This document shows, piece by piece, positions 1-9,510 of a stretch of 47,177 nucleotides of DNA; the stretch's first letter is position 1, and each line of letters starts with the position of its first letter. The notes below the pieces were generated by a model, which did not search any database, was not told the origin of the DNA, and worked only from the letters and a program-made list of their open reading frames with translations. The position numbers and the translations under genes were made by a program. Source of the stretch: Deltaproteobacteria bacterium (GTDB lineage Bacteria; Desulfobacterota_E; Deferrimicrobia; Deferrimicrobiales; Deferrimicrobiaceae); NCBI GenBank assembly GCA_023488945.1, contig JAMDBZ010000084.1, positions 1 to 47,177 on the forward strand, given 5' to 3'.

Positions 1-135
1 GGCATGTCTACTGCGTTGCGCTCCTTCGTGCTCCTCGACGGAGTGTCCACTACGCCTGCGGTGCCCGAAGTTCGCGCGCCTTGTATCCACGCCCGTCTCC
101 ACCGTCTCGCGACGAACCCCGGTGAGACATGCGGG
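1..135. other. Non-coding edge segment with an imperfect repeat
   Basis: No credible reading frame is seen here, downstream of the last DUF507 gene. Read on the minus strand, GTAGTGGACACTCC is followed about 25 bases later by the related GCAGTAGACATGCC (10 of 14 identical). This hints at a repeated intergenic element, but the left side is cut by the window edge, so its extent and copy number cannot be judged. Confidence 0.3.
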
Positions 136-408
136 CTAAAGCTTGCGCTTCGCCATCTCCTCCTCGAAATATTTCCGGTAGAGGATCTCCCACTCGCGTC
201 CCCCCTCGGGGACGTTCCGGGAGAGGGAGGCGATCTTCTTCCGGACGAAGGTGTCCACCTCGTCCTCGGCGCGGACGAACGACAGGAAGGCCCCCTTCGC
301 CTCCCGGAGAGCCGCCGCCTCGTCGGGGAAGTCGGCGAGATCATCCTTGTAGAGGCGGTCGATGACCAGGTGCGAGAGGTGCGAGATCCGGTCCTCGGTC
401 AGGCGCAA
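136..408 (-). CDS. DUF507 family protein (downstream copy)
   Basis: A 90-residue protein beginning MRLTEDRISHLSHLVIDRLY. I recognise it as the DUF507 family, small proteins of unknown function common in Desulfobacterota, Nitrospirota and Aquificota. It is helical and charged, with a basic C-terminus (EEEMAKRKL) and no signal peptide or membrane segment, so probably cytoplasmic. The start is TTG at 408: a strong Shine-Dalgarno (GGAAGGAGG) lies just upstream and the DUF507-like sequence begins exactly there. Longer upstream extension reads as low-complexity Arg/Ser/Pro shadow. It follows a second DUF507 gene by 16 bases in the same frame direction, so the two are surely cotranscribed. Some relatives are a single protein of twice this length, so this pair may be the split form. 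Function unknown. Confidence 0.85.
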   Translation of the reverse strand: MRLTEDRISHLSHLVIDRLYKDDLADFPDEAAALREAKGAFLSFVRAEDEVDTFVRKKIASLSRNVPEGGREWEILYRKYFEEEMAKRKL

Positions 409-424
409 GGAGGCCCCTCCTTCC

Positions 425-706
425 TCACAGGACGATGTTCCGCGCGCGGGCGAGCCGCTCCTTGATCTTCTGGAACAGGAGGCGGGAGTCGGCCCGAGTG
501 GCCGACATCTCCCGGGCATGCTTCTCGAGGAGCGCCTCCACCTCCGCGTCGAGCGATTCCTCGCGCTTGAAGTCCCTGACGACCTCCCCGATCATCTTCG
601 CCAGGAGGACCTCCTCGCCCGTCTTCGGGCGGACCAGTCCCTTCGCCTTCCAGCGGGCGAGGATCATCCGGCAGATCCGCTCGATGTGCTCTTCCCGAAG
701 TTTCAC
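425..706 (-). CDS. DUF507 family protein (upstream copy)
   Basis: A 93-residue protein starting MKLREEHIERICRMILARWK, related to the gene just downstream and also assignable to DUF507. It is highly charged and helical, with no signal or membrane segment. The start is GTG at 706, overlapping the stop of the preceding phosphorylase gene as GTGA, which indicates translational coupling. The pair resembles the N- and C-terminal halves of longer DUF507 proteins: this copy is the N-terminal type (ERI..LxxKGLV) and the downstream copy the C-terminal type. That suggests a heterodimer, which is inference. Function unknown. Confidence 0.85.
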   Translation of the reverse strand: MKLREEHIERICRMILARWKAKGLVRPKTGEEVLLAKMIGEVVRDFKREESLDAEVEALLEKHAREMSATRADSRLLFQKIKERLARARNIVL

Positions 707-1620
707 CCGGTCTTCCCCTTCCGCCCCGCGGCCCGCCCCGGTCCCCCGGAGATCCACTCCCGGAAATCGGCGCCGATGACCCCCTGCTGACGGTATCTTT
801 CCATCGAAACGGCGCAGGGGCAACCCCTTTCCCGGCGCTCCAGCGCCCGCGCGGCCGCAACGGCCAGCGGGGGGATCGCGTTCTTCGCCGCCTCCACGCG
901 CCCCTCCCGCGACGGGTCGAGCATCCCCTCGAACAGGGTCCCCGCGCGGTACGGCATCTTCCGGATCCCTTCCGCGTAGTTGGTGAGATACCCCACGGCG
1001 GCGTAGCAGATCTCGAGCTCGCGGGCCAGGAACGCCTCGGGGCACAGCGTCATCCCGACCATGTCGGCGCCGGCGGCCGCCAGGAACCGGATCTCGGCCG
1101 GCGTCTCGAGGCGCGGCCCCTCCGTGCAGGCGTACGTCCCGCCCGCGTGGAGGCGAACCCGGCCGACGAACTCCCGGGCCGCCGCCCGCAACGCCCTCCG
1201 GAGATCCTCGCAGAAGACCGGCGCCTGCCGGATGAAGCCGATCCCTTTCCCTTCATAGAACGTCGAGGGCCGGCCGCGGGTGAAGTCGAGGAGGTCGTCC
1301 GGCAGGACGAGGTCGCCGGGACGGTAACGGCCCGCGATGATCCCCGGGCCGGTCCAGGCGATGATCCGCTCCACTCCGAGCGCCTTCGCCGCATAGACGT
1401 TCGCCCGGTAATTGACGAACGGCGCGGCCGTCTCGTAGCCGCGTTCCCCGTGGCGGGAGAGGAAATAGAACCGGAAGCCGTCCTTCTCGCAGAGGTGGAC
1501 CGGGTTGGAGACGCCGTACGGCGTGCGGAGCCGGCGGGAGGAGAGCCGCTCCCCGCGCGCCCCCTCGGGAAGGGTGTACGCCCCGGACCCTCCGAGGAGA
1601 AGGGTCCGGGGCGCATTCAT
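703..1620 (-). CDS. MTAP/PNP-family purine nucleoside phosphorylase (probably 6-oxopurine / methylthioinosine specific)
   Basis: A 305-residue trimeric-type purine nucleoside phosphorylase of the MTAP/PNP family, cleaving a purine (thio)riboside with phosphate in purine or methylthioadenosine salvage. Visible family motifs are the N-terminal GGSGAY phosphate loop, SRHGERG, the TGPGII segment, EGPRLETPAE and the VGMTLCPEAFLARE helix. In true MTAP enzymes the base-binding segment reads T-D-Y-D; here it is TNYAEG. Asn at that place is typical of 6-oxopurine enzymes, so inosine/guanosine or S-methyl-5'-thioinosine is the more likely substrate than MTA (inference). The start at 1620 gives the usual family N-terminus. 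It is followed with a GTGA overlap by two DUF507 genes and lies 14 bases after an outer-membrane gene. Confidence 0.88.
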   Translation of the reverse strand: MNAPRTLLLGGSGAYTLPEGARGERLSSRRLRTPYGVSNPVHLCEKDGFRFYFLSRHGERGYETAAPFVNYRANVYAAKALGVERIIAWTGPGIIAGRYRPGDLVLPDDLLDFTRGRPSTFYEGKGIGFIRQAPVFCEDLRRALRAAAREFVGRVRLHAGGTYACTEGPRLETPAEIRFLAAAGADMVGMTLCPEAFLARELEICYAAVGYLTNYAEGIRKMPYRAGTLFEGMLDPSREGRVEAAKNAIPPLAVAAARALERRERGCPCAVSMERYRQQGVIGADFREWISGGPGRAAGRKGKTG

Positions 1621-1634
1621 GATCCGGCGGTTCC

Positions 1635-2306
1635 TCAGAACGATACGCGGAGCCCGAGGCCGACCTGCCACCCGGCGACGTTTACGTCCACGCTGTTCCC
1701 GGCGTTGGTCGTGAAGGTCGGGTCGGCCCAGTGGTATTTCCCTTCGAAATTGAGCGCCATCCGGGGGTTGAGCCAGGCGTCCACGCCAGCCTGGAGGTAG
1801 CCGCCGAACGTCGTGTCCGAGTCGTCGATGCCGCTGAAGGAGGCGAACCCCCGCTTGTTGGCCCCCGCGGACTCCTTCAGGTCCGCGAAGTAGAGCCCCA
1901 CCCCGCCGCCGATATACGGCTCGATGACCGGAGACGGGAGGATGATCCGGGCGCCGATCGTCAGCGGGACCACCGTGACCTCGTCCGGCCCGGTGTCGGC
2001 GGAATACGCCCCGAACGTCCCCTCGACCGCCAGGTTCGGCGACACGCGCGAGCCGAGTCCGATGTCGAAGGCGCCGCCGGAATCGTACCCTTTCAGGCCG
2101 TCGGTGTCGTCGTTCGGCTCGAACAGCGAGATATGGCCGAAGAAATAGGGCTGGCCGTAGACGGCGTGCTGGGGCGGGGGCACCTCCGCGCCCCGCCGCG
2201 GCGGAGGCATGGGCCGGTCATACCGGTCGTACCGCTCCGCGAGAGCGGCGGTGGACGTCGCCGCACACAGGATTCCCGCAAGGAACAGAACAGGAAGCTT
2301 CCTCAT
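1635..2306 (-). CDS. Outer-membrane beta-barrel protein (OmpW/OprF-barrel-like)
   Basis: A 223-residue exported protein. The N-terminus MRKLPVLFLAGILCAATSTAALA is a clear Sec signal peptide cleaved after ALA. The mature part opens with a Tyr/Asp/Pro-rich linker, then alternating strands rich in Gly and aromatics: GGAFDIGLGSRVSPNLAVEG, EPYIGGGVGLYFADL, GGYLQAGVDAWLN, and a final GWQVGLGLRVSF. The terminal Phe preceded by alternating hydrophobics is the classic BAM recognition signature. It therefore most likely forms a small eight-stranded barrel; cargo or role is unknown. The start at 2306 is supported by GGAGG seven bases upstream. It is the first gene of the minus-strand run that continues into the phosphorylase. 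Confidence 0.85.
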   Translation of the reverse strand: MRKLPVLFLAGILCAATSTAALAERYDRYDRPMPPPRRGAEVPPPQHAVYGQPYFFGHISLFEPNDDTDGLKGYDSGGAFDIGLGSRVSPNLAVEGTFGAYSADTGPDEVTVVPLTIGARIILPSPVIEPYIGGGVGLYFADLKESAGANKRGFASFSGIDDSDTTFGGYLQAGVDAWLNPRMALNFEGKYHWADPTFTTNAGNSVDVNVAGWQVGLGLRVSF

Positions 2307-2367
2307 CGATTCCCTCCTACGTCCCGCCCGGGGGGAGGGACGGTTATCAGGATATCCCCCCGCCACC

Positions 2368-2397
2368 TGGAAATAAAGGGGGGCTTTCGCCTATAAT
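2368..2397 (+). promoter_or_regulatory. Sigma-70-type promoter for aroF
   Basis: A perfect -10 box TATAAT lies at 2392-2397, preceded after an 18-base spacer by a weak -35 (TGGAAA, 2368-2373). Transcription would begin near 2404, leaving a leader of about 40 bases that contains the aroF ribosome site (GAAGGGAG). The divergent outer-membrane gene starts at 2306, so this 139-base gap must serve both directions. Confidence 0.55.
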
Positions 2398-2445
2398 GGA
2401 CTCCCCATTGAAAACCAATAGACGCCGCCCCGAAGGGAGTTATTC

Positions 2446-3465
<1,020 letters not shown>

Positions 3466-3534
3466 GCGGCGCGGCGGCCGGCGCGGCCGATCTCCCGTGA
3501 ACGCTGCGATTCCCGCCCAGGGCGCGTCTCCCCG

Positions 3535-5841
3535 ATGAAAAAGCTGTTCCGCCCCCGGGTCCTTGTCCTCCTCCTTGCGGCGTTCCTCCTCGCCCGCTTC
3601 GGCTACCTCTATTACAAGGTCGGGAAGGGACTCTCCCCCGAGGGCTGGGACCGCCCGTCGATCCTCTACGGCCGGCCGGCGACCATCCGTCCCGGCGACA
3701 GCATCGACAACATCCGCCTCAGGGAGCGCCTCGCGCGGCTCTCCTACAAGAACGTGTCCGGGACGCCGTCCCGGCCCGGGACCTGGTCCGAAGAGCCGGG
3801 CCGGATCCGGATCGTCACGCGGAGCTACAGGGCGGGGGAGCTCGAGGAGCGGGGCGTGCCGGTCGTCCTGGAGACCCGGGACGGACGGATCGCCTCCCTG
3901 TCCTCGCCCGCGGGGACGCCGCTCGAATCGTTCCGCCTCGAGCCCGAGGAGATCGGGCGGATCCTGGGGCCGGGGATGGAGTCGCGCCGGGTCGTCCCCC
4001 TTTCCGCCGTCCCGAAATCGCTCCAGGACGCGGTCATCGCGGCCGAGGACTCCCGCTTCTACTCCCACGGGGGGATCGACTTCCTGGGGATCGCGCGGGC
4101 CCTGTGGGCCGACATCCGTCACTTCCGGATCGTGCAGGGCGGATCGACGATCACCCAGCAGCTCGCCAAGAACTTCTTCCTCACGCCGGAACGCAGCGTC
4201 CGGCGCAAGCTCCGCGAGGTCGAGCTCGCCCTCCTCATCGAGCTGCGCCACACCAAGCCGGAAATCCTCTCCGCCTACCTCAACAAGATCTACTTCGGCC
4301 AGGAGGGACGCCGGGGGATCTACGGCGTCGAGGAGGCGTCCCGGTTCTACTTCTCCAAGGGGGTCTCCGACCTCTCCCTCGAGGAGTCGGCGCTTTTGGC
4401 CGCGATCATCCGGTCGCCGGGGCGGTACTCCCCCCTGCGCGCACCCGCGGCCGCGCGCGAGCGGAGGGACTGGGTCCTTTCCCGGATGCGGCATCTCGGG
4501 ATGATCGGCGAGCCGCAGTACCGCCGGGCCGCCGCCTCGCCGCTGCGCCTCCACCCGAGGCGGGCGCCGGGCTACTACGCCGCCTACTTCGTCGACTCGG
4601 TCCAGCGGTCGGCGGCGGAGATCTTCGGCGGCGAGGAGCTCCACCGGACCGGCTACCGGTTCTACACGACCCTCGACCCGGTCCACCAGGCGGCGGCGGA
4701 GGCCGCGGTGAGGCAGGGGCTCGCCGAGCTCGACCGGCGGCGGCCGGGCGGCGGGGAGCCGCTCCAGGCCGCCCTGGTGGCGGTGGACCCGTCGACCGGC
4801 GAGGTGACGGCGATGGTCGGGGGCCGCGGCTACGGCGAGACCCAGTTCAACCGGGCGACCGACGCGAGGCGCCAGCCCGGCAGCGCCTTCAAGCCGTTCG
4901 TCCTTCTCGCGGCGATGGAGCAGGCGGCGGAGGGGAAGGGCAAGTTCACGCTGGGCACGCTCCTGTCGGGCGAGCCGGTCACGATCCCGACGCCGCAGGG
5001 GAACTGGACCCCGGCGAACAACGAGGGGAAGATCTACGGCGAGATCACCGTCCGGAGAATGATCGAGGAGTCGGTCAACACCGCGGCCGTCCGCCTCGCC
5101 ATGGACATTGGGCTCCCCGAGGTGGTGAAGGCGGCCCGGAGCGCGGGGATCACGGACCCCCTCTCCTCCGTCCCGTCGGCCGCGCTGGGCAGCTTCGAGG
5201 TGACGCCGGAGGAGCTCGCGTACGCTTATGCGACGCTGGCCTCCGGGGGGTTGCGGCACGAGCCGACGCTGCTGCACGCCGTCTTCGACGGCGACGGCGA
5301 CCCGCTCTACGCGGGGGAAAACAGGCCGGAGCGGGCGATCGACCCGCGCGCCGCCTACCTCGTCACCTACGCCCTCGAGGGGGTGCTCGACCGGGGGACC
5401 GGCCGGTCGGCGCGGGCCGCCGGAGTCTATTTTCCCGCCGCCGGGAAGACGGGGACCACCGACAACTTCCGCGACTCCTGGTTCGCAGGCTACACGCCCG
5501 ACGTGGTCTGCGCGGTCTGGGTGGGATACGACTCGGGGAAGGAGACGGGTTTGACCGGCGCCGCCGGGGCGCTGCGGATCTGGAGCCGGTTCATGCGGTC
5601 GATCTACCGCGCCGCCGGCCCCCGCGCTTTCCCGCTCCCGGCCGGGATCACCACCGCGGTCATCGACCCGCAGTCGGGCTATCTCGCCACCTCCGCCTGC
5701 CCGGAGACGTTCCAGGAGGCGTTCCTCGCCGACCTCGTCCCGACGGAGACCTGCCCGCTCCACCCCGCCCACCCGCTGGTCGACACGATCCGCAAGGGCC
5801 TGCGCGGCCTGGGCGACTTCTTCCGGAACCTGTTCAAATAA
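3535..5841 (+). CDS. mrcB: Class A penicillin-binding protein 1B (peptidoglycan glycosyltransferase/transpeptidase)
   Basis: A 768-residue bifunctional murein synthase. Residues 8-25 are a single N-terminal membrane anchor with little cytoplasmic sequence. Residues 40-120 ([15 protein letters not shown], then paired LARLSYKNV and a PGTW motif) match the UB2H domain that binds LpoB in enterobacterial PBP1B. The GT51 glycosyltransferase follows, with catalytic Glu in [12 protein letters not shown] near residue 171 and [12 protein letters not shown]. The transpeptidase has the acylated Ser in PGSAFKPF near residue 450, SVN near 513 and KTGTT near 638. All catalytic motifs are intact. No lpoB-like gene is adjacent. 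The ribosome site upstream of the ATG is poor, but the start places the basic residues directly before the anchor. Confidence 0.95.
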   Translation: MKKLFRPRVLVLLLAAFLLARFGYLYYKVGKGLSPEGWDRPSILYGRPATIRPGDSIDNIRLRERLARLSYKNVSGTPSRPGTWSEEPGRIRIVTRSYRAGELEERGVPVVLETRDGRIASLSSPAGTPLESFRLEPEEIGRILGPGMESRRVVPLSAVPKSLQDAVIAAEDSRFYSHGGIDFLGIARALWADIRHFRIVQGGSTITQQLAKNFFLTPERSVRRKLREVELALLIELRHTKPEILSAYLNKIYFGQEGRRGIYGVEEASRFYFSKGVSDLSLEESALLAAIIRSPGRYSPLRAPAAARERRDWVLSRMRHLGMIGEPQYRRAAASPLRLHPRRAPGYYAAYFVDSVQRSAAEIFGGEELHRTGYRFYTTLDPVHQAAAEAAVRQGLAELDRRRPGGGEPLQAALVAVDPSTGEVTAMVGGRGYGETQFNRATDARRQPGSAFKPFVLLAAMEQAAEGKGKFTLGTLLSGEPVTIPTPQGNWTPANNEGKIYGEITVRRMIEESVNTAAVRLAMDIGLPEVVKAARSAGITDPLSSVPSAALGSFEVTPEELAYAYATLASGGLRHEPTLLHAVFDGDGDPLYAGENRPERAIDPRAAYLVTYALEGVLDRGTGRSARAAGVYFPAAGKTGTTDNFRDSWFAGYTPDVVCAVWVGYDSGKETGLTGAAGALRIWSRFMRSIYRAAGPRAFPLPAGITTAVIDPQSGYLATSACPETFQEAFLADLVPTETCPLHPAHPLVDTIRKGLRGLGDFFRNLFK

Positions 5842-5889
5842 CCGGTCCCCTGTGTTAGAAATTCCTTAACCTCCGCAGACAGGACCGGG

Positions 5890-6477
5890 ATGGGCGCACC
5901 CCAGGAAATAATCCGACTCGTCGAGCAATTCGACCGCAGCCGTGACGCCTACCGCTCGCCTCAATACAATGAAACGCAACTGCGCCGGGAATTTCTCGAC
6001 CCGTTTTTCGATGCCCTCGGTTGGGATGTCGCCAACAAGCAGGGGTACGCGGAGGCATACAAAGACGTCATCCACGAGGATGCAATCAAGATCGGCGCGT
6101 TCACCAAGGCGCCCGATTACTGTTTCCGGATCGGCGGCACCCGGAAATTCTTCGTCGAGGCGAAGAAACCGGCCGTCGACATCCGGCAGGACACAACCCC
6201 CGCCTTCCAACTGCGTCGCTATGCCTGGTCCGCGAAGCTACCTTTAAGCATCCTCACCGACTTCGAAGAGTTTGCCGTCTACGATTGCCGAATAAAACCT
6301 GTCCACACCGACAAGGCTTCCACAGGCCGCGTCAAACTACTCGCTTACACCGATTATTCGGAAAAATGGGACGATATCTCTTCAATCTTCTCGCGCGATG
6401 CCGTCCTTCGGGGTTCGTTCGACAAATTCGCCGAGTCCACCCGGGCAAAAAAGGGAACGGCGGAGGTCGATGACGCC
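5890..6477 (+). pseudogene. Type IIG restriction-modification enzyme, N-terminal nuclease fragment
   Basis: About 196 residues from ATG 5890 form the N-terminal nuclease region of an Eco57I/TaqI-type single-chain restriction-modification enzyme. The PD-(D/E)xK pattern is visible as APDYCF followed by FFVEAKKP. The family sequence runs to KKGTAEVDDA at about 6477 and then stops matching. Frame +1 continues into a meaningless Thr/Gly tail ending at 6582, while the enzyme resumes in another frame at a point that normally lies just after methyltransferase motif I. The helicase-like spacer and the motif I (DPACGSG) region are missing. I read this as an internal deletion with frameshift, so the gene is dead. 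Confidence 0.8.
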
Positions 6478-6605
6478 TCCTGGACTGGCACCGGGACTGG
6501 TACGTCAACAACGGAAAGGAGAAGTGGGCGACCGGCCGCTTCCCCGCCCTGTATCAAGGACCAGGAGGCGACTGGCGGCTGACGACGGCCGAGCGCAAGC
6601 GGATC
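6477..6605 (+). pseudogene. Type IIG restriction-modification enzyme, orphan mid fragment
   Basis: In the frame beginning at 6477 the translation reads LLDWHRDWYVNNGKEKW, then FPALYQGPGGDWRL and TTAERKRI. From memory of Eco57I-type methylases this segment follows the SAM-binding motif I (DPACGSGSF) and precedes the NNIYGVDID segment. It is joined to the upstream fragment by a deletion at about 6475-6477, with a frame change. It is joined in frame to an IS256-type transposase remnant at about 6605. It has no start codon of its own. Confidence 0.7.
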
Positions 6606-6879
6606 CACTGGCAGCATCTGCGGACGACGAACCCGGTGGAGTCGCCGTTCGCGGCGCTTCGCCTGCGGACGGAGGCCGCGAAGCGGTACAAGAAGGTGAG
6701 CAACGCCACGGCGCTGATCTGGAAGATGCTCCTGGTTGCCGAATCCCGGTTCCGGAGTTTGAAGGCTCCGGAGCTGATGAAGGACGTGTGGAACGGGGTG
6801 CGTTACGAGAACGGAGTGAAGGTCAACGACGTCGCCGACGGGGTCGCCGCCTGAACCCTTTTTACACACCTATTGACGG
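6606..6879 (+). mobile_element. IS256-family transposase C-terminal remnant with right end
   Basis: The frame reads HWQHLRTTNPVESPFAALRL, then RTEAAKRYKKVSNATALIWK, and ends NDVADGVAA with a TGA at 6852-6854. This is the conserved C-terminal end of IS256/mutator-type transposases (LRTTNPVES is diagnostic). Only about 82 residues remain; the DDE core and the left end are absent. After the stop, 6855-6879 (ACCCTTTTTACACACCTATT and on) has the look of an IS256-type terminal inverted repeat. Immediately afterwards, at 6880, the restriction enzyme resumes in its original frame. The element is therefore a scar left by insertion followed by deletion of both IS and host sequence. Confidence 0.8.
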
Positions 6880-8430
6880 GACCTCGACGAAGAGCGCCTG
6901 CGGATCAACGTGTTCGACTGGGAGAAGGAATTCCCGAAGATCTTCAGCGGCAACGACCCCGGATTCGACGTGGTGATCGGGAACCCCCCGTATATCCGCA
7001 TCCAGGCACTCAAGGAATGGGCGCCGCGGGAGGTCGAGTTCTACAAGAAAAAATACCTTTCGGCCAGCAAGGGGAACTACGACATTTACGTCGTCTTCGT
7101 CGAGAAAGGATTGAGCCTGCTAAACACGCGAGGGCGGTTGGGGTTTATCCTCCCTCACAAGTTTTTCAATGCACAGTACGGTCAACCCCTGCGGGGGTTG
7201 GTTTCAAACGGAAGGCATCTGGCGGAAGTCGTCCATTTCGGCGACAGCCAGGTCTTCCGCGGGGCAACAACGTACACCTGTCTAATGTTCCTTGACAAGG
7301 CTGGCGCCGAACAGTGCCGGTTCGTGAGAGTCGACGATCTCGCCGCTTGGCAGGGATTGAACAGTAAGGATGTCCGGACAACCAAGGACGCTTCCACGCC
7401 ATCCCCAGATGGCGCCGTCGCCGCTTCCTCCATCACCTCCGCGGAATGGAACTTCACCGTCGGGGAGGGAAGTTCCCTTTTCGAGCGGCTGAACAGAATG
7501 CCGGTCCGGCTGGAGAACGTGACCGACCGCATCTTCCAAGGAATCAAGACGAGCGCGGACCGGATTTATATCGTCGAGGAAAATCGACGCAATGCGAAGG
7601 AAGTCCAGATCCGTTCAAAGGAAACGGAGAAAGAGCATCGGCTTGAGCCAGACCTGCTGCATCCCCTCGTCAAAGGAGGTGACAGCAAGCGCTACCGTCT
7701 CTCCCCGACCAACCGCCTCATCCTCTTCCCTTACGCGCCCCAAAAAGGCGGCGGCGTCGATCTCATACCGGAATCGACGCTGAAGGAGAAATTTCCCCTC
7801 ACGTGGGCCTATCTGATAGAGAACAAACCGTACCTCGAAAACCGGGAAAATCGGAAAATGCGCGGCCCTCAATGGTACGCCTACGGGCGTAATCAAGCCC
7901 TCGACGTAATGCCCCTTCCCAAGATCTTCACCCCGGATATCGCGGCCCGCGCTTCTTTCTCATTGGATGAAACCGGCCAATCTTTCTTCACCGGCGGGGT
8001 CGCTGGAGGATACGGCATCCTCGTTCTTCCCGATTACTCACGTGAATATGTCCTTGGACTGCTCAACAGCAGGCTGCTCGAATGGATCATTCGGCAATCA
8101 GCGACCCGCATGCGCGGCGGATACTTCAGTTTCGAAGCGCGCTTCATCCGCGGTCTTCCCATCCGCACCATCGACTTCTCCGATCCCGCCGACAAAGCGC
8201 GGCACGACCGGATGGTCGCGCTGGTCGAGCAGATGCTCACGCTGAACAAGCAACTTGCCGCAGCGAACACGGACCACGAGAAGACCGTCCTCCAGCGCCA
8301 GATCGATGCGACCGATCGGCAGATCGACCAATTGGTGTACGAACTGTATGGCCTCACGGATGAGGAGATCCGGATCGTCGAGGGTACAAGGGTACAAGGG
8401 GGAGTTGACATCCTTCGTCCGGAAAAGTAA
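6880..8430 (+). pseudogene. Type IIG restriction-modification enzyme, methyltransferase/specificity C-terminal part
   Basis: From 6880 the enzyme resumes as DLDEERLRINVFDWEKEFP, followed by VVIGNPPYIRIQ, the motif IV NPPY of N6-adenine methyltransferases. The next 350 residues resemble the TaqI-like target-recognition domain (SRLLEWIIRQ, RGGYFSFEARFIRGLPI), and the end is a coiled-coil-like helix. An internal GTG at 6910 could start a 506-residue product, but it would lack SAM motif I and the nuclease, so activity is unlikely. An 8-bp tandem duplication (GGGTACAA twice, 8382-8397) shifts the last codons. With one copy the protein would end EGTRGS, so the present tail VQGGVDILRPEK is probably acquired. 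Confidence 0.8.
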
Positions 8431-8468
8431 TATTTACTTCGATTGCAGTATTTGCGACTTCATCCGAC

Positions 8469-9056
8469 ATGCCGAACGAGCTGGAGAGAATATTCGGATC
8501 GCGGATCCGGGCCAAGGCGCTCGGGTGGCTTTTCACCCATCCCGACGAATCCTTCTACGTCCGGCAGCTCGCCACCACCCTTCGTGAGGATTCAACCAAT
8601 CTCAGCCGGGAACTCTTCCGCCTCGAAGCAAGCGGAATCCTGACATCCGACAAAAAGGGACCTCTGAAGTACTACCGGGCGAACAGGGCGTGTCCCTACT
8701 TCCGCGAGATGAAGGGGTTCGTTCAGAAGACCGTTGGCGTCGTCGGCGAAATCAAAGCGGCCATCGATGCGCTACCGGGCATCATATATGCGTTTGTCTA
8801 TGGATCATTTGCGAAGGGAGAAGAAACCGGCCAAAGCGACGTGGACCTGATGATCATCGGGGGCGTGGACCTCGGGAGCGTCGATGAGGCATTATCCGAC
8901 GTGGAGAAACGGCTCGGTCGATCCATCAACTACGTTTCCTTCAACGAAAAGGAATACCGCTCAAAGAGGAAAAAGAAGGACGGGTTCCTCATGGACGTTT
9001 TGAAAGGCCAGAAGGTGATGTTGGTAGGCGATGAGGACAATCTTAAGAACCCTTGA
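8469..9056 (+). CDS. Winged-helix / MNT nucleotidyltransferase, antitoxin partner of HEPN toxin
   Basis: A 195-residue two-domain protein. Residues 1-75 form a winged helix-turn-helix (VRQLATTLREDSTNLSRELF, then a wing ending KYYRAN). Residues 95-195 form a minimal nucleotidyltransferase with YGSFAKGEETGQSDVDLMII, the intact GS...DxD catalytic signature. Proteins of this architecture are known beside HEPN ribonucleases, and MNT enzymes of type VII toxin-antitoxin modules silence the HEPN partner by AMPylation. The downstream HEPN gene overlaps it by 26 bases, so expression is coupled. The HTH suggests it also autoregulates the operon (inference). It lies 38 bases after the broken restriction gene in the same island. 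Confidence 0.85.
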   Translation: MPNELERIFGSRIRAKALGWLFTHPDESFYVRQLATTLREDSTNLSRELFRLEASGILTSDKKGPLKYYRANRACPYFREMKGFVQKTVGVVGEIKAAIDALPGIIYAFVYGSFAKGEETGQSDVDLMIIGGVDLGSVDEALSDVEKRLGRSINYVSFNEKEYRSKRKKKDGFLMDVLKGQKVMLVGDEDNLKNP

Positions 9057-9489
9057 ATCCCAAGGGTCCATCGAAAAGGCAACATTCGGCGCCGGACAGA
9101 TCTCATCCAACCTGTCCCGCGCGCGGAAAGACCTGCTGACGGCCAAAGCAACCGTCACGGCCGATGCCGAATGGGCCTACACGATCGCCTACCACGCGAT
9201 GCTCAGGGCCGGCCGCGCTCTGATGTTCTCCTTGGGATTCCGTCCCAAGGGCAAGGACCAGCACAAGACGGTGGCCGAATTCTGTACGGCGGTGCTCGGC
9301 GAAGAGTACAAGAATCTGACGGCACGCTTCAACCGGATGCGGGTCAAGCGGCACGATTTCATTTACGAGCCCGAACGACCGATCCCACGGTCGGAAGCGG
9401 CCAAATCGATCGAGAGCGCGGAACGGTTCGTCAAGGAAATTTCCGCTAAGATCAGCAGGGCCCGTCCTCAAGAGAAGCTGTTTCCCTGA
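9031..9489 (+). CDS. HEPN domain protein, putative toxin
   Basis: A 152-residue all-helical HEPN protein. Landmarks are the N-terminal helix with LSRARKDLLTAKATV, the AYTIAYHAMLRAGRAL helix typical of the family, and RMRVKRHDFIYEP near residue 110. That last segment supplies an Arg...His pair (R-x5-H counted from the first Arg), the usual position of the HEPN ribonuclease active site. It overlaps the nucleotidyltransferase gene by 26 bases; AGGCG precedes the ATG. The pairing fits a type VII (HEPN/MNT) toxin-antitoxin module. The RNA target is unknown. The spacing of the Arg-His motif is at the edge of the usual range, so activity is likely but not certain. Confidence 0.82.
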   Translation: MRTILRTLESQGSIEKATFGAGQISSNLSRARKDLLTAKATVTADAEWAYTIAYHAMLRAGRALMFSLGFRPKGKDQHKTVAEFCTAVLGEEYKNLTARFNRMRVKRHDFIYEPERPIPRSEAAKSIESAERFVKEISAKISRARPQEKLFP

Positions 9490-9510
9490 CGCTTTCTCCC
9501 CCTCCCCGTG

